Notes: generated by a model from the letters alone, not told the origin. A stretch of DNA of 5,031 bases from Nitrosospira sp. (GCA_030453055.1 JAKDLC010000187.1:1-5031); one strand, 5' to 3'; counted from the stretch's first letter, positions 1 through 5,031 are shown. Translations and numbers: made by a program.

Positions 1-329
1 ATGGGCGATATCCGCCGAGCCAGGGGAGGGGCCTTGAAAAATAAGGCGCCACCCGGGATGCTGACGCATAAAGCCAGAATCATTCCGAATGCATTAGCGC
101 GACAGATTGATTGGGGGATTGTAGCAAGATCGCACTCCATTTGCGCTTTATTGGAAAGCGTGCGGCCCGATATAGTGCAATCGTGCTATGCCTGTAGGAC
201 TATTCCCAGATTTGTTTTTCTGTGGGATGATGAGTTGTCGGTTGAGGGGCGCTTCCCGTTTGCGCCCAAAGGAAGCATTGTCCGGCATACCGACTAATTT
301 CGAATGTACGTTTATCGTGGAGAAAACCA
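1..329. other. Stretch without a supported gene, upstream of the PEP-CTERM gene
   Basis: I see no recognisable gene here. An open frame does run from the first base to 297 on the + strand, but its product (98 aa) resembles no family I know, it has many codons rare in the genes downstream (aga, agg, cga, gga, ata), and it starts at the window edge without a visible ribosome-binding site. The stretch contains weak stem-loops (31-35 with 43-47; 204-208 with 223-227) and one clean one at 247-267. A TATAGT at 171-176 could be a -10 box, but no good -35 lies at the right distance, so no promoter is called. It probably serves mostly as the upstream and leader region of the gene at 330. Confidence 0.4.
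247..267. other. Stem-loop in the presumed leader of the PEP-CTERM gene
   Basis: GGGCGC at 247-252 is perfectly complementary to GCGCCC at 262-267, leaving a 9-base loop. The stem lies about 62 bases before the start codon at 330. No T run follows on either strand, so it is not a standard intrinsic terminator. If the region is transcribed, it could shape or stabilise the 5' leader. A role is unproven, and a 6-bp GC-rich stem can arise by chance. Confidence 0.3.
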
Positions 330-950
330 ATGAACATGCGATTAAAATTACTCGTAGCTGCTTTAGCCTTCGGAGGCTCGATTTCTGCCGCATCCGCCGC
401 GGGCGTCATTACCGGTATAACGGCTAGCGGAGGGGGCTTGGGAACGTTTGACATTATTAGTAACACCACCGATCCCAACGTACTGAATCTTACCAAAGCC
501 TTTGATAGCCTTGACCCAATCGTCCTGACTTTTACGGTTGGTCATACTGACGGCGGTCCGGGCAACCCCTACGCCGTGACCGAGATGATTACCAACGACA
601 CCGGCCAGTCGTGGGTCGACTTTCACTTCAGTATTACCGAACCGGAAACCGGCGGTCAGGGGGTGGTGTTTACGAACTTCAACAGTTCAGAACTTACCGG
701 CTTCACGCTCGATTCGGCTCCTTCAAGCGGTCCACGTAACCTCAATTTCACCGGAGAATTGGCGGATCAAGGTACGACTACTGCGACCTTTAATCTGAGC
801 CCGTTCGATCCAGGCGCGGGGAATACCGCCACCTTCACTCTGACGCAGGTTCCGACGATTCCCGAACCGGAAACTTATGCCATGCTACTGGCAGGGCTCG
901 GTTTGATGGGAGGTATGGCTAGACGCAGGAACCGCAAAGGAAACGCTTAA
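330..950 (+). CDS. PEP-CTERM sorting domain-containing secreted protein
   Basis: A 206-aa exported protein of unknown specific function with the tripartite PEP-CTERM tail recognised by exosortases (EpsH/Xrt family). Residues 1-24 form a signal peptide: Met-Asn-Met-Arg-Leu-Lys, a hydrophobic stretch, then ASA before A24 as a likely cleavage site. The tail shows P178-E179-P180, a hydrophobic segment at about 183-196 (YAMLLAGLGLMGGM), and a basic end ARRRNRKGNA. The middle (25-175) is rich in Thr, Asn, Gly and Ser with alternating hydrophobics, suggesting a beta-sandwich, and it has no Cys. GGAGAA at 319-324 sits 5 bases before ATG 330, which supports this start; an in-frame ATG at 336 is a weaker option. 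In this protein class the tail is cut at the inner membrane and the protein goes to the surface or exopolysaccharide matrix. The exosortase itself is not in the window. The EpsA-like gene at 1259-2047 converges on it and may be functionally related. The PEP-CTERM call is strong; the specific role is unknown. Confidence 0.93.
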   Translation: MNMRLKLLVAALAFGGSISAASAAGVITGITASGGGLGTFDIISNTTDPNVLNLTKAFDSLDPIVLTFTVGHTDGGPGNPYAVTEMITNDTGQSWVDFHFSITEPETGGQGVVFTNFNSSELTGFTLDSAPSSGPRNLNFTGELADQGTTTATFNLSPFDPGAGNTATFTLTQVPTIPEPETYAMLLAGLGLMGGMARRRNRKGNA

Positions 951-961
951 TCCGATGAGCG

Positions 962-1005
962 CCAGTTCCGGCAGCCCTGCCCCGGTAGCGGGGTTGTCCG
1001 ACTGG
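962..1005 (+). terminator. Imperfect hairpin after the PEP-CTERM gene, possible terminator
   Basis: The core is CCCCG at 980-984 paired with CGGGG at 989-993 around a GTAG loop. An outer stem pairs CCAGT 962-966 with ACTGG 1001-1005 and CGG 969-971 with CCG 998-1000, with internal loops between. It begins 11 bases after the stop codon, where a terminator is expected. No T run follows (the next bases are AGAAAGATATG), so simple intrinsic termination is doubtful. It may instead protect the 3' end or assist factor-dependent termination. Confidence 0.4.
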
Positions 1006-1058
1006 AGAAAGATATGCTGAAACAATCATGACGCTGATCTATTGGATGAGCGGTCAAC

Positions 1059-1086
1059 TAGTGTAGTGAGTCAGAAATATCGTTAC
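1059..1086 (+). repeat. Left terminal inverted repeat of the palindromic element
   Basis: This is the left arm of the outer inverted repeat. It pairs with 1225-1252 with a single mismatch (A1076 opposite C1235). Complementarity stops directly inside the arm (T1087 opposite T1224). Confidence 0.85.
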
Positions 1087-1189
1087 TTAAAAATGACTAG
1101 ATTGTCGCCATACTGCGTTGCTCGTCGTTGCATATGAATAACTATGCGCCTCCTCGCGCCTTGTCTGGCAACAATCCAGTCATTTTTAA
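1087..1189. repeat. Inner inverted repeat with T5-ended arms, possible bidirectional terminator
   Basis: The arms 1087-1110 (TTAAAAATGACTAG...GCCA) and 1166-1189 (TGGCAACAATCCAG...TTTTTAA) match at 22 of 24 positions. The 55-base middle can form a small apical stem, GCATA 1130-1134 with TATGC 1143-1147. On either strand the stem ends in a run of five T, as in intrinsic terminators with paired A and T tracts. A transcript leaving the minus-strand regulator gene would meet this structure about 70 bases after the stop codon, and a transcript from the PEP-CTERM gene would meet it from the other side. Terminator activity is inference. Confidence 0.6.
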
Positions 1190-1224
1190 CATTCCTTCCC
1201 GGTTTATTCATTTGAATCGGTTAT

Positions 1225-1252
1225 GTAACGATATCTCTGACTCACTACACTA
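1225..1252 (-). repeat. Right terminal inverted repeat of the palindromic element
   Basis: This is the right arm of the outer inverted repeat, a 27/28 match to the complement of 1059-1086. Its outer end is 6 bp from the stop codon (1259-1261) of the minus-strand LuxR-type gene, so the insertion falls just outside that reading frame. Confidence 0.85.
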
Positions 1253-1258
1253 CCGGAT

Positions 1259-2047
1259 TCAGGTTGAATTTCCACCATTTTGTTTGCGGCTCGGCGCGAC
1301 CTTTGAAATGGCTTGCATCCGGTTGGAAACATCCAGCCTTTTGAAGATATTCCGCACGTGATTTTTAACCGTAAATATACTGATGTTTAAAATACCGGCA
1401 ATCTCGGAATTTGCTTTTCCCATCTTGATCCAATTCATAATCTCTATTTCCCGCTTGCTCAATCCCCAGTCTGTTGATGGAGACTCGCCGGACGCGGACT
1501 CGGGATGAATGAGCGGTGTAACCTGGCATAAGGCCGTGTCAAGATAAGGCAACAGAATCTGCATGGCGCCAAGCGATTCGTGCAGCTTTCTTTCCGAGCT
1601 GAAGATCACGTAAAGACAGTCATGGCGGGTCCGCTCGTCGGTGAGTCCGTGTACCAGTAAAGACCGCATGCCTCGCAATGCCTTGCCGAGAGGACACCGG
1701 AGGCCGCCTCCTTCCAGCAGGAAACCGGATTCGCCGACGCCTAACGTATAGGGTGATTTTCCCATCTGTATCCAGCGATTAAACAATCCCTGCAGTAGCG
1801 GGGAGAACGTTTGCGGGTTGGCGTTTTCGGTTCTGACGCCAGGCAGCGCTGAAACAATGTCGTAACCAATCAGGTTTGCCGTGAAATCACCCCATGCGGC
1901 GATCAGAATTTCGTGCGGCAAAAAGTCCTGTATTTCTCCCTGCAACCATGCCAGCAACTCGTTATGGCGACGTATGCCTGTTCCTTCCGTAATGATTCGG
2001 AAATAACGGGAGAGCTGCTCAGCAGATAAGGTAGAGAGTTGATCCAT
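1259..2047 (-). CDS. epsA: LuxR-family transcriptional regulator, EpsA-like (exosortase/EPS-associated)
   Basis: A 262-aa DNA-binding regulator. Residues 1-180 form an effector-type domain with the features I associate with EpsA proteins, including RHDCLYVIFSSE at 141-152 and the following amphipathic helix. Residues 195-250 are a GerE/LuxR helix-turn-helix: LSKREIEIMNWI, then GKANSEIAGILNIS, then the recognition helix and FTVKNHVRNIFKRLDVSNRMQAI. There is no phosphoacceptor receiver domain and no clear acyl-homoserine-lactone pocket signature. The EpsA family is known from the methanolan EPS cluster of Methylobacillus and accompanies exosortase B/PEP-CTERM loci. Here the gene is alone, divergent from hemA and convergent with a PEP-CTERM gene, which it might control. 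ATG 2047 is preceded only by a weak AAGG about 11 bases upstream. The tail (SRKQNGGNST) is short and normal, so the nearby palindromic element has not cut the frame. LuxR assignment is firm; the EpsA subgroup is likely. Confidence 0.88.
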   Translation of the reverse strand: MDQLSTLSAEQLSRYFRIITEGTGIRRHNELLAWLQGEIQDFLPHEILIAAWGDFTANLIGYDIVSALPGVRTENANPQTFSPLLQGLFNRWIQMGKSPYTLGVGESGFLLEGGGLRCPLGKALRGMRSLLVHGLTDERTRHDCLYVIFSSERKLHESLGAMQILLPYLDTALCQVTPLIHPESASGESPSTDWGLSKREIEIMNWIKMGKANSEIAGILNISIFTVKNHVRNIFKRLDVSNRMQAISKVAPSRKQNGGNST

Positions 2048-2107
2048 TCCAGGTCATGCCTTATACGGACAATGTCCAACGTAATCTTAAGCAATTTCCA
2101 TTCCAGG
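2043..2107 (-). repeat. Duplicated 11-bp sequence around the epsA-like start codon
   Basis: TCCATTCCAGG occurs at 2043-2053 and again at 2097-2107. Read on the minus strand each copy is CCTGGAATGGA, and the first contains the start codon of the regulator. The second copy lies 54 bases upstream, in the same phase, and gives ATG GAA ATT GCT followed at once by a TAA stop. It may be a duplicated initiation region or a leader mini-frame, or chance. Confidence 0.45.
2067..2077. promoter_or_regulatory. Perfect dyad GGACA-A-TGTCC in the epsA-like leader, possible operator
   Basis: GGACAATGTCC is a perfect 11-bp palindrome with a single-base centre. It lies 20-30 bases upstream of the regulator's start codon, inside the leader predicted from the candidate promoter at 2119-2147. 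A LuxR-type protein could bind such a dyad, for example for autoregulation, but nothing in the sequence identifies the binder. Confidence 0.3.
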
Positions 2108-2118
2108 ATTACCCATAC

Positions 2119-2147
2119 CTTATAAACAGCAACTTATCCGACACCAA
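2119..2147 (-). promoter_or_regulatory. Candidate sigma-70 promoter of the epsA-like gene
   Basis: On the minus strand TTGGTG (2147-2142) serves as a poor -35 and TATAAG (2124-2119) as a -10 with five of six consensus bases, separated by 17 bases. Transcription would start near 2112 and give a leader of about 65 bases. The weak -35 makes this tentative. Confidence 0.33.
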
Positions 2148-2355
2148 AAAGTGGATTTGGAAAATATGTCAATAACCGCGACAGGGATGACGTTTCCGTA
2201 AAACGGTTTTCTGTTTTGGAACGGGAATGGCGACGCGAGGCAGCTCACGTCAAAGCTGCCCGAGGCATGACCCCCGTTGGCGATTTCAGGAGTACTTGCC
2301 AAGCGGCGAGACCCTACTTGATACTCCCATCGCTCCGATATTTTTCCGGAAACCT

Positions 2356-2383
2356 GAAACTCTTCTATAGGGAAACCCTTCTA
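2356..2383 (+). repeat. Tandem direct repeat GAAACnCTTCTA upstream of the hemA promoter
   Basis: GAAACTCTTCTA (2356-2367) and GAAACCCTTCTA (2372-2383) match at 11 of 12 positions with a 16-base period. A third partial GGAAACC lies at 2348-2354. With a start point near 2424, inferred from the TATAAT at 2412-2417, the copies centre at about -62 and -46, where activators often bind. The absence of a good -35 at this promoter fits activator dependence. The binding protein is unknown. Confidence 0.45.
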
Positions 2384-2411
2384 ATTGATGGTATTCAAAC
2401 GCTTGTAATAC

Positions 2412-2417
2412 TATAAT
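2412..2417 (+). promoter_or_regulatory. Candidate -10 box of the hemA-prfA-prmC promoter
   Basis: TATAAT at 2412-2417 is a perfect -10 hexamer. The best -35-like sequence, TTGATG at 2385-2390, is 21 bases away, longer than the usual 16-18; at the normal distance only TGGTAT (2389-2394) is found, and there is no TG extension. Transcription would begin near 2424, leaving a leader of about 37 bases to ATG 2461. Confidence 0.5.
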
Positions 2418-2460
2418 CAGCAAATTTTCAGATCCTTCGCCAGTGCTTACATTGTCTTCC

Positions 2461-3714
2461 ATGCAGTTATTTGCCTTTGGCATTAACCACCAGACCGCGC
2501 CGCTGGACGTGCGCGAGCAGGTGGCATTTCCGGAAGATGCGATGGAACACGCATTGCACGATCTTGTAGGTCGCCGTCCTGTGAGGGAGGCGGCGATTGT
2601 TTCAACCTGCAATCGCACCGAGATTTATTGCAGTACCGAGAAGCCGGAGGAGGCAATGCACTGGCTGGCGGATTTCCATCACTTGCAGGCGCGCGAACTG
2701 GAGCCGTATCTCTACCAGCTGCCCCGCGAAAAAGCAGTGAAGCATGCCTTTCGCGTGGCTAGTGGGTTGGATTCCATGGTGCTGGGTGAGCCGCAGATAC
2801 TTGGCCAGTTAAAGAATGCGGTGAAGTCCGCAGAGCACGCCGGCACACTCGGAATGCTGTTGCACAAGTTGTTTCAGCGTACTTTCTTCGTCGCCAAGGA
2901 AGTTCGCAGTTCCACCGAAATCGGCGCGAATTCCGTTTCCATGGCTGCGGCTTCTACGCGGCTGGCGGAGCGGATTTTTGGCGATATCGGCGAGCAGCGC
3001 ATATTGTTTGTCGGAGCGGGCGAGATGATCGAGTTATGCGCAAGTCATTTTGCCGCACGCCATCCGAAGCGTATCACCGTCGCCAATCGCACCAGTGACC
3101 GCGCCCAGATTCTGGCGCATCGTTTCAATGCGCAGACCATTACCCTGAACGAACTACCCGAGCAATTGGCATTGCACGATATCGTGGTGACCTGCACAGC
3201 GAGCACTCTGCCGATACTTGGCAAAGGCATGGTGGAGCGCGCGATCAAGGCGCGCAAGCATCGCCCGATTTTCATGGTGGACTTGGCGGTGCCGCGAGAC
3301 GTCGAGCCGGAAGTGGCGGAACTGGATGACGTGTTCCTCTATTCCGTGGACGATCTTGCCGATATCGTCAAGGAGGGTCTGGATTCACGCCAGGGCGCGG
3401 TAGCGCAGGCCGAGGCGATCATCGACTCTAACGTGATCAATTTCATGCACTGGCTGGAGTCGCGCGAACTGGTCCCCACGATACGCGCGTTGCGGGACCA
3501 GGCCGAACGCTACCGGCGCCACGAACTGGAGCGGGCCAGGAAGCTTCTGGCCAGGGGCGAGGACCCGCAAAAAATCATGGAATCCCTGAGTAATGGTCTG
3601 ACCAATAAATTTCTCCACATACCCTCCTACGCACTCAATCACGCTGCAGCGGAAGAACGCGACGACCTGGTCGACCTGATCAATCGCCTGTACCATCTCC
3701 ATCGCCCGGAATGA
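2461..3714 (+). CDS. hemA: Glutamyl-tRNA reductase
   Basis: Reduces glutamyl-tRNA(Glu) with NADPH to glutamate-1-semialdehyde, the first committed step of C5-pathway tetrapyrrole (heme, siroheme) synthesis, in the cytosol. The 417 aa fit the family. The N-terminal catalytic domain opens with [14 protein letters not shown] and carries the nucleophile C50 in STCNRTEIY, with [17 protein letters not shown] at 102-118. The NADPH-binding Rossmann domain has [12 protein letters not shown] (181-192) and VANRTSDRA, then [16 protein letters not shown] helical dimerisation domain fills about 320-417. The start is set at ATG 2461 because family members begin near MQLxAxGINHxTAP; an in-frame GTG at 2443 would add six residues. 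Neither start has a clear Shine-Dalgarno sequence. Its stop overlaps the prfA start (ATGA), implying translational coupling. It is probably transcribed from the TATAAT at 2412. In many proteobacteria the N-terminus also governs heme-linked proteolysis; that is not visible here. Confidence 0.97.
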   Translation: MQLFAFGINHQTAPLDVREQVAFPEDAMEHALHDLVGRRPVREAAIVSTCNRTEIYCSTEKPEEAMHWLADFHHLQARELEPYLYQLPREKAVKHAFRVASGLDSMVLGEPQILGQLKNAVKSAEHAGTLGMLLHKLFQRTFFVAKEVRSSTEIGANSVSMAAASTRLAERIFGDIGEQRILFVGAGEMIELCASHFAARHPKRITVANRTSDRAQILAHRFNAQTITLNELPEQLALHDIVVTCTASTLPILGKGMVERAIKARKHRPIFMVDLAVPRDVEPEVAELDDVFLYSVDDLADIVKEGLDSRQGAVAQAEAIIDSNVINFMHWLESRELVPTIRALRDQAERYRRHELERARKLLARGEDPQKIMESLSNGLTNKFLHIPSYALNHAAAEERDDLVDLINRLYHLHRPE

Positions 3715-4787
3715 ACAAGAGTATTGCCGGCAAACTCACGCAGCTTGGCGTGCGCCTGGAGGAATTGAACCGCCTGATGAGTAGCGAAACCATCAGCGCT
3801 GATCTCGACAACTATCGCAAGCTTGCGCGCGAACGCGCGGAGATCGCGCCGTTGGTCGAGCTTTATGACGCTTATCTGCAAAGTGAGCGGGATATCCATA
3901 CCGCGCAGGAGATGAGCGCCGATGCCGAAATGCGCGAATTTGCCGATGCCGAAATACGCGACGGTAAAGAGAAGCTCACACAAATCGGAGCGGAGCTGCA
4001 AAAACAGTTATTGCCCAAGGACCCTAACGACGAGCGCAACATTTTTCTGGAAATCCGCGCCGGCACCGGCGGCGACGAGTCCGCGTTATTTGCCGCCGAT
4101 TTGTTCCGCATGTATGCGCGCTTTGCCGAGCGCCAACGCTGGCAGGTTGAAATCATTTCGCAGAGTCCGTCCGAGGCCGGCGGTTACAAGGAAATCATCG
4201 CCAAAATCATCGGTAACGGCGCCTACTCCAGGCTCAAGTTCGAATCGGGCGGCCATCGGGTGCAGCGTGTGCCGGTCACCGAGACCCAGGGGCGTATTCA
4301 CACTTCCGCCTGTACCGTTGCGGTGATGCCTGAGGCGGACGAGATCATGGACGTCGTGCTGAATCCGGCGGAGTTGCGGATCGACACTTACCGCGCTTCC
4401 GGCGCCGGCGGCCAACACATCAACAAGACGGATTCCGCGGTGCGCATTACGCATCTGCCGACCAATATCGTGGTCGAGTGTCAGGATGGACGTTCGCAGC
4501 ACAAAAACAAGGCGCAGGCGATGAGCGTTCTGGCTGCGCGCATTCGCGACAAGCAAACGCAAGAGCAGCAAAGCAAGCAGGCGGCCACCCGCAAGTCGTT
4601 GATCGGTAGCGGCGACCGCTCGGGACGCATTCGTACCTATAATTTCCCGCAGGGCCGGATAACCGATCACCGCATCAATCTCACGTTGTATAAGATAGAG
4701 CAGATCATGGATGGAGACTTGAACGAGCTTTGCTCTGCGCTGGTATCCGAGCATCAGGCGGAGCAGTTGGCGGCGATGGGGGAGTGA
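3711..4787 (+). CDS. prfA: Peptide chain release factor 1
   Basis: RF1 recognises UAA and UAG stop codons in the ribosomal A site and triggers hydrolysis of peptidyl-tRNA. At 358 aa it is the normal length and aligns without gaps of note to the E. coli protein as I remember it. Residues 1-100 are the helical N-terminal domain. [28 protein letters not shown] (101-128) starts the core. The RF1-type PxT codon-reading tripeptide is P188-V189-T190 (PVT where E. coli has PAT), within [26 protein letters not shown]. The catalytic GGQ is G233-G234-Q235 in [42 protein letters not shown] (299-321) is typical. The ATG overlaps the hemA stop by four bases and has no strong ribosome-binding site, so translation probably depends on ribosomes finishing hemA. 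Q235 is the expected methylation target of the PrmC encoded next. A 24-bp tandem repeat lies in the N-terminal domain. Confidence 0.98.
   Translation: MNKSIAGKLTQLGVRLEELNRLMSSETISADLDNYRKLARERAEIAPLVELYDAYLQSERDIHTAQEMSADAEMREFADAEIRDGKEKLTQIGAELQKQLLPKDPNDERNIFLEIRAGTGGDESALFAADLFRMYARFAERQRWQVEIISQSPSEAGGYKEIIAKIIGNGAYSRLKFESGGHRVQRVPVTETQGRIHTSACTVAVMPEADEIMDVVLNPAELRIDTYRASGAGGQHINKTDSAVRITHLPTNIVVECQDGRSQHKNKAQAMSVLAARIRDKQTQEQQSKQAATRKSLIGSGDRSGRIRTYNFPQGRITDHRINLTLYKIEQIMDGDLNELCSALVSEHQAEQLAAMGE
3918..3961 (+). repeat. 24-bp-period tandem repeat inside prfA
   Basis: 3918-3937 and 3942-3961 are identical at 19 of 20 positions (GCCGATGCCGAAATnCGCGA), giving ADAEMREF followed by ADAEIRDG at residues 70-85. 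The period of 8 codons keeps the frame. E. coli RF1 has DPEMREMAQDELREAK at this point with the same length, so the repeat does not lengthen the protein. Confidence 0.7.
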
Positions 4788-4898
4788 GGACAGGGCAGGC
4801 TTATTTTCGCGGCGAGCTCATAGTCGTGGCTGAACGGTAATCTCAGCGTGAACTCGCAAAAAGTCGAAATGAGCCGGCAACTGCCGGACCTTGGGATT

Positions 4899-5031
4899 AT
4901 GCAGCCGATCACCATCCTGCAAGCGCTGCATCGGGCGCGTCAAGACATTGGCGATCCCGATGCACGAATGTTGTTGCCGATCGTGCTCAACGTGAGCCCC
5001 GCCCATCTTATCGCACATTCCGATCAGGAAC
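4899..5031 (+). CDS. prmC: Release factor glutamine methyltransferase PrmC (5' end only)
   Basis: Only the first 44 codons are inside the window; the frame runs off the right end. The translated start, MQPITILQALHRARQ...DPDARMLLPIVLNVSPAHLIAHSDQE, matches the helical N-terminal domain of PrmC/HemK, which helps dock the release factor. The SAM-binding and NPPY catalytic motifs lie beyond the window. PrmC transfers a methyl group from S-adenosylmethionine to the Gln of the GGQ motif in RF1 and RF2, and the upstream neighbour encodes that substrate. The start is uncertain: ATG 4899 fits family length best, but in-frame ATG 4869 and GTG 4848 are possible, and the frame is open back to a TAG at 4821-4823. 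No candidate has a convincing ribosome-binding site. A hairpin (CCGGC 4874-4878 with GCCGG 4883-4887) sits just before ATG 4899. The gap of 111 bases from prfA has no terminator, so co-transcription is likely. Confidence 0.85.
   Translation, partial: MQPITILQALHRARQDIGDPDARMLLPIVLNVSPAHLIAHSDQE

Larger units (their letters stand above)
1059..1252. mobile_element. MITE-like nested palindromic element (non-coding, 194 bp including flanking TA)
   Basis: The ends are 28-bp inverted repeats (1059-1086 and 1225-1252) matching at 27 of 28 positions and starting TAGTGTAGTGAGTCAGA. Both ends finish in TA, consistent with a duplicated TA target and a 190-bp core at 1061-1250; because TA also fits the repeat symmetry, this is not proof. 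Inside lies a second inverted repeat (1087-1110 with 1166-1189) and, asymmetrically on the right, a small hairpin at 1199-1220 (CCG and ATTCA paired with TGAAT and CGG). The whole can fold as a three-way junction. No open frame resembles a transposase, so any movement would depend on a transposase elsewhere. TA flanks recall IS630/Tc1-mariner-type elements, but I cannot assign a family. The element lies between two convergent genes, 6 bp beyond the regulator's stop codon. Copies elsewhere in the genome would settle its mobile nature. Confidence 0.75.
2048..2460. other. Divergent intergenic region between the epsA-like gene and hemA
   Basis: No gene is supported in these 413 bases; the short frames lack ribosome-binding sites and resemble nothing. 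The region contains a perfect 7-bp stem GGCAGCT 2239-2245 with AGCTGCC 2254-2260 (8-base loop), a second stem 2274-2281 with 2298-2306 (TTGGC/GCCAA extended by CCG/CGG across a one-base bulge), and a small CCGT-AAA-ACGG hairpin at 2196-2206 followed by TTTTCTGTTTT, which could stop stray rightward transcripts. The perfect palindrome TTTCCGGAAA is at 2343-2352. The candidate promoters and direct repeats are listed separately. Confidence 0.5.

Noticed and set aside
153..166. GG-N10-GC spacing suggesting a sigma-54 promoter for the PEP-CTERM gene
   Set aside because: Only the GG and GC spacing fits; the surrounding bases (TTGGAAA and GCGGCC) depart from the TGGCACG/TTGCA consensus.
1..297. 98-codon open frame on the + strand from the first base
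   Set aside because: It starts at the window edge, has no visible ribosome-binding site, uses many codons that are rare in the firm genes here, and resembles no known protein. It is kept only as a comment on the gene-free stretch.
648..662. EPETG at residues 104-108 of the PEP-CTERM protein as a sortase-like (LPXTG) signal
   Set aside because: It is in mid-protein, with no membrane segment and basic tail following, and class A-type sortase anchoring is not expected in this type of organism. The exosortase tail at the C-terminus explains sorting.
1014..1031. Five-codon frame ATG CTG AAA CAA TCA TGA behind GGAGAAAG
   Set aside because: It is too short to be supported as a gene; a purine-rich stretch before an ATG is common by chance.
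1128..1361. 77-codon + strand frame
   Set aside because: It runs from inside the palindromic element into the antisense of the LuxR-type gene and has no family resemblance.
2216..2416. 66-codon + strand frame upstream of hemA
   Set aside because: It would start at a TTG without a ribosome-binding site, crosses the hairpins and ends over the hemA -10 box.
3639..4001. 120-codon minus-strand frame across the hemA-prfA junction
   Set aside because: It is antisense to two well-identified genes and has no independent support.
4086..4754. 222-codon minus-strand frame across prfA
   Set aside because: It is the antisense shadow of the unmistakable prfA coding sequence, common in GC-rich codon-biased DNA.

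Overview
The window looks like a stretch of betaproteobacterial chromosome, most like an ammonia oxidiser of the Nitrosospira/Nitrosomonas type. That placement is inference. It rests on a hemA-prfA-prmC gene order, a PEP-CTERM (exosortase-sorted) surface protein, and a LuxR-type regulator resembling the EpsA family that accompanies exosortase/EPS systems in betaproteobacteria. No rRNA, tRNA, CRISPR array or transposase gene is visible.

Layout. (1) 1-329 holds no gene I can support and ends in the ribosome-binding site of the first gene. (2) 330-950 (+) encodes a small secreted protein with an N-terminal signal peptide and a C-terminal PEP-CTERM anchor, followed by an imperfect hairpin at 962-1005. 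(3) 1059-1252 is a non-coding palindromic element with 28-bp terminal inverted repeats (27/28 matching) flanked by TA. It contains a second nested inverted repeat and is best read as a MITE-like mobile repeat. (4) 1259-2047 (-) is an EpsA-like LuxR regulator that converges on the PEP-CTERM gene; its stop codon lies only 6 bp from the element. (5) 2048-2460 is a 413-bp divergent intergenic region with a candidate promoter for each flanking gene, a 16-bp-period direct repeat just upstream of the hemA promoter, and several hairpins. (6) 2461-3714 hemA, 3711-4787 prfA and 4899-5031 (5' part of prmC, cut by the window end) form a co-directional set; hemA and prfA overlap by ATGA.

How the genes fit together. 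HemA makes the first committed intermediate of C5-pathway tetrapyrrole synthesis from glutamyl-tRNA. PrfA (RF1) terminates translation, and PrmC methylates the Gln of the RF1 GGQ motif, so enzyme and substrate are neighbours. On the other side, the EpsA-like regulator and the PEP-CTERM protein both belong to the exosortase/exopolysaccharide world, but no exosortase or polysaccharide gene is present here, so any regulatory link between them is inference.

The housekeeping genes are ordinary. The parts most worth a second look are the nested palindromic element (its three arm mismatches are all A-C on this strand, hence G-U in RNA of the other strand) and the tandem repeat at the hemA promoter. 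I did not find convincing evidence of a wholly new biological system.
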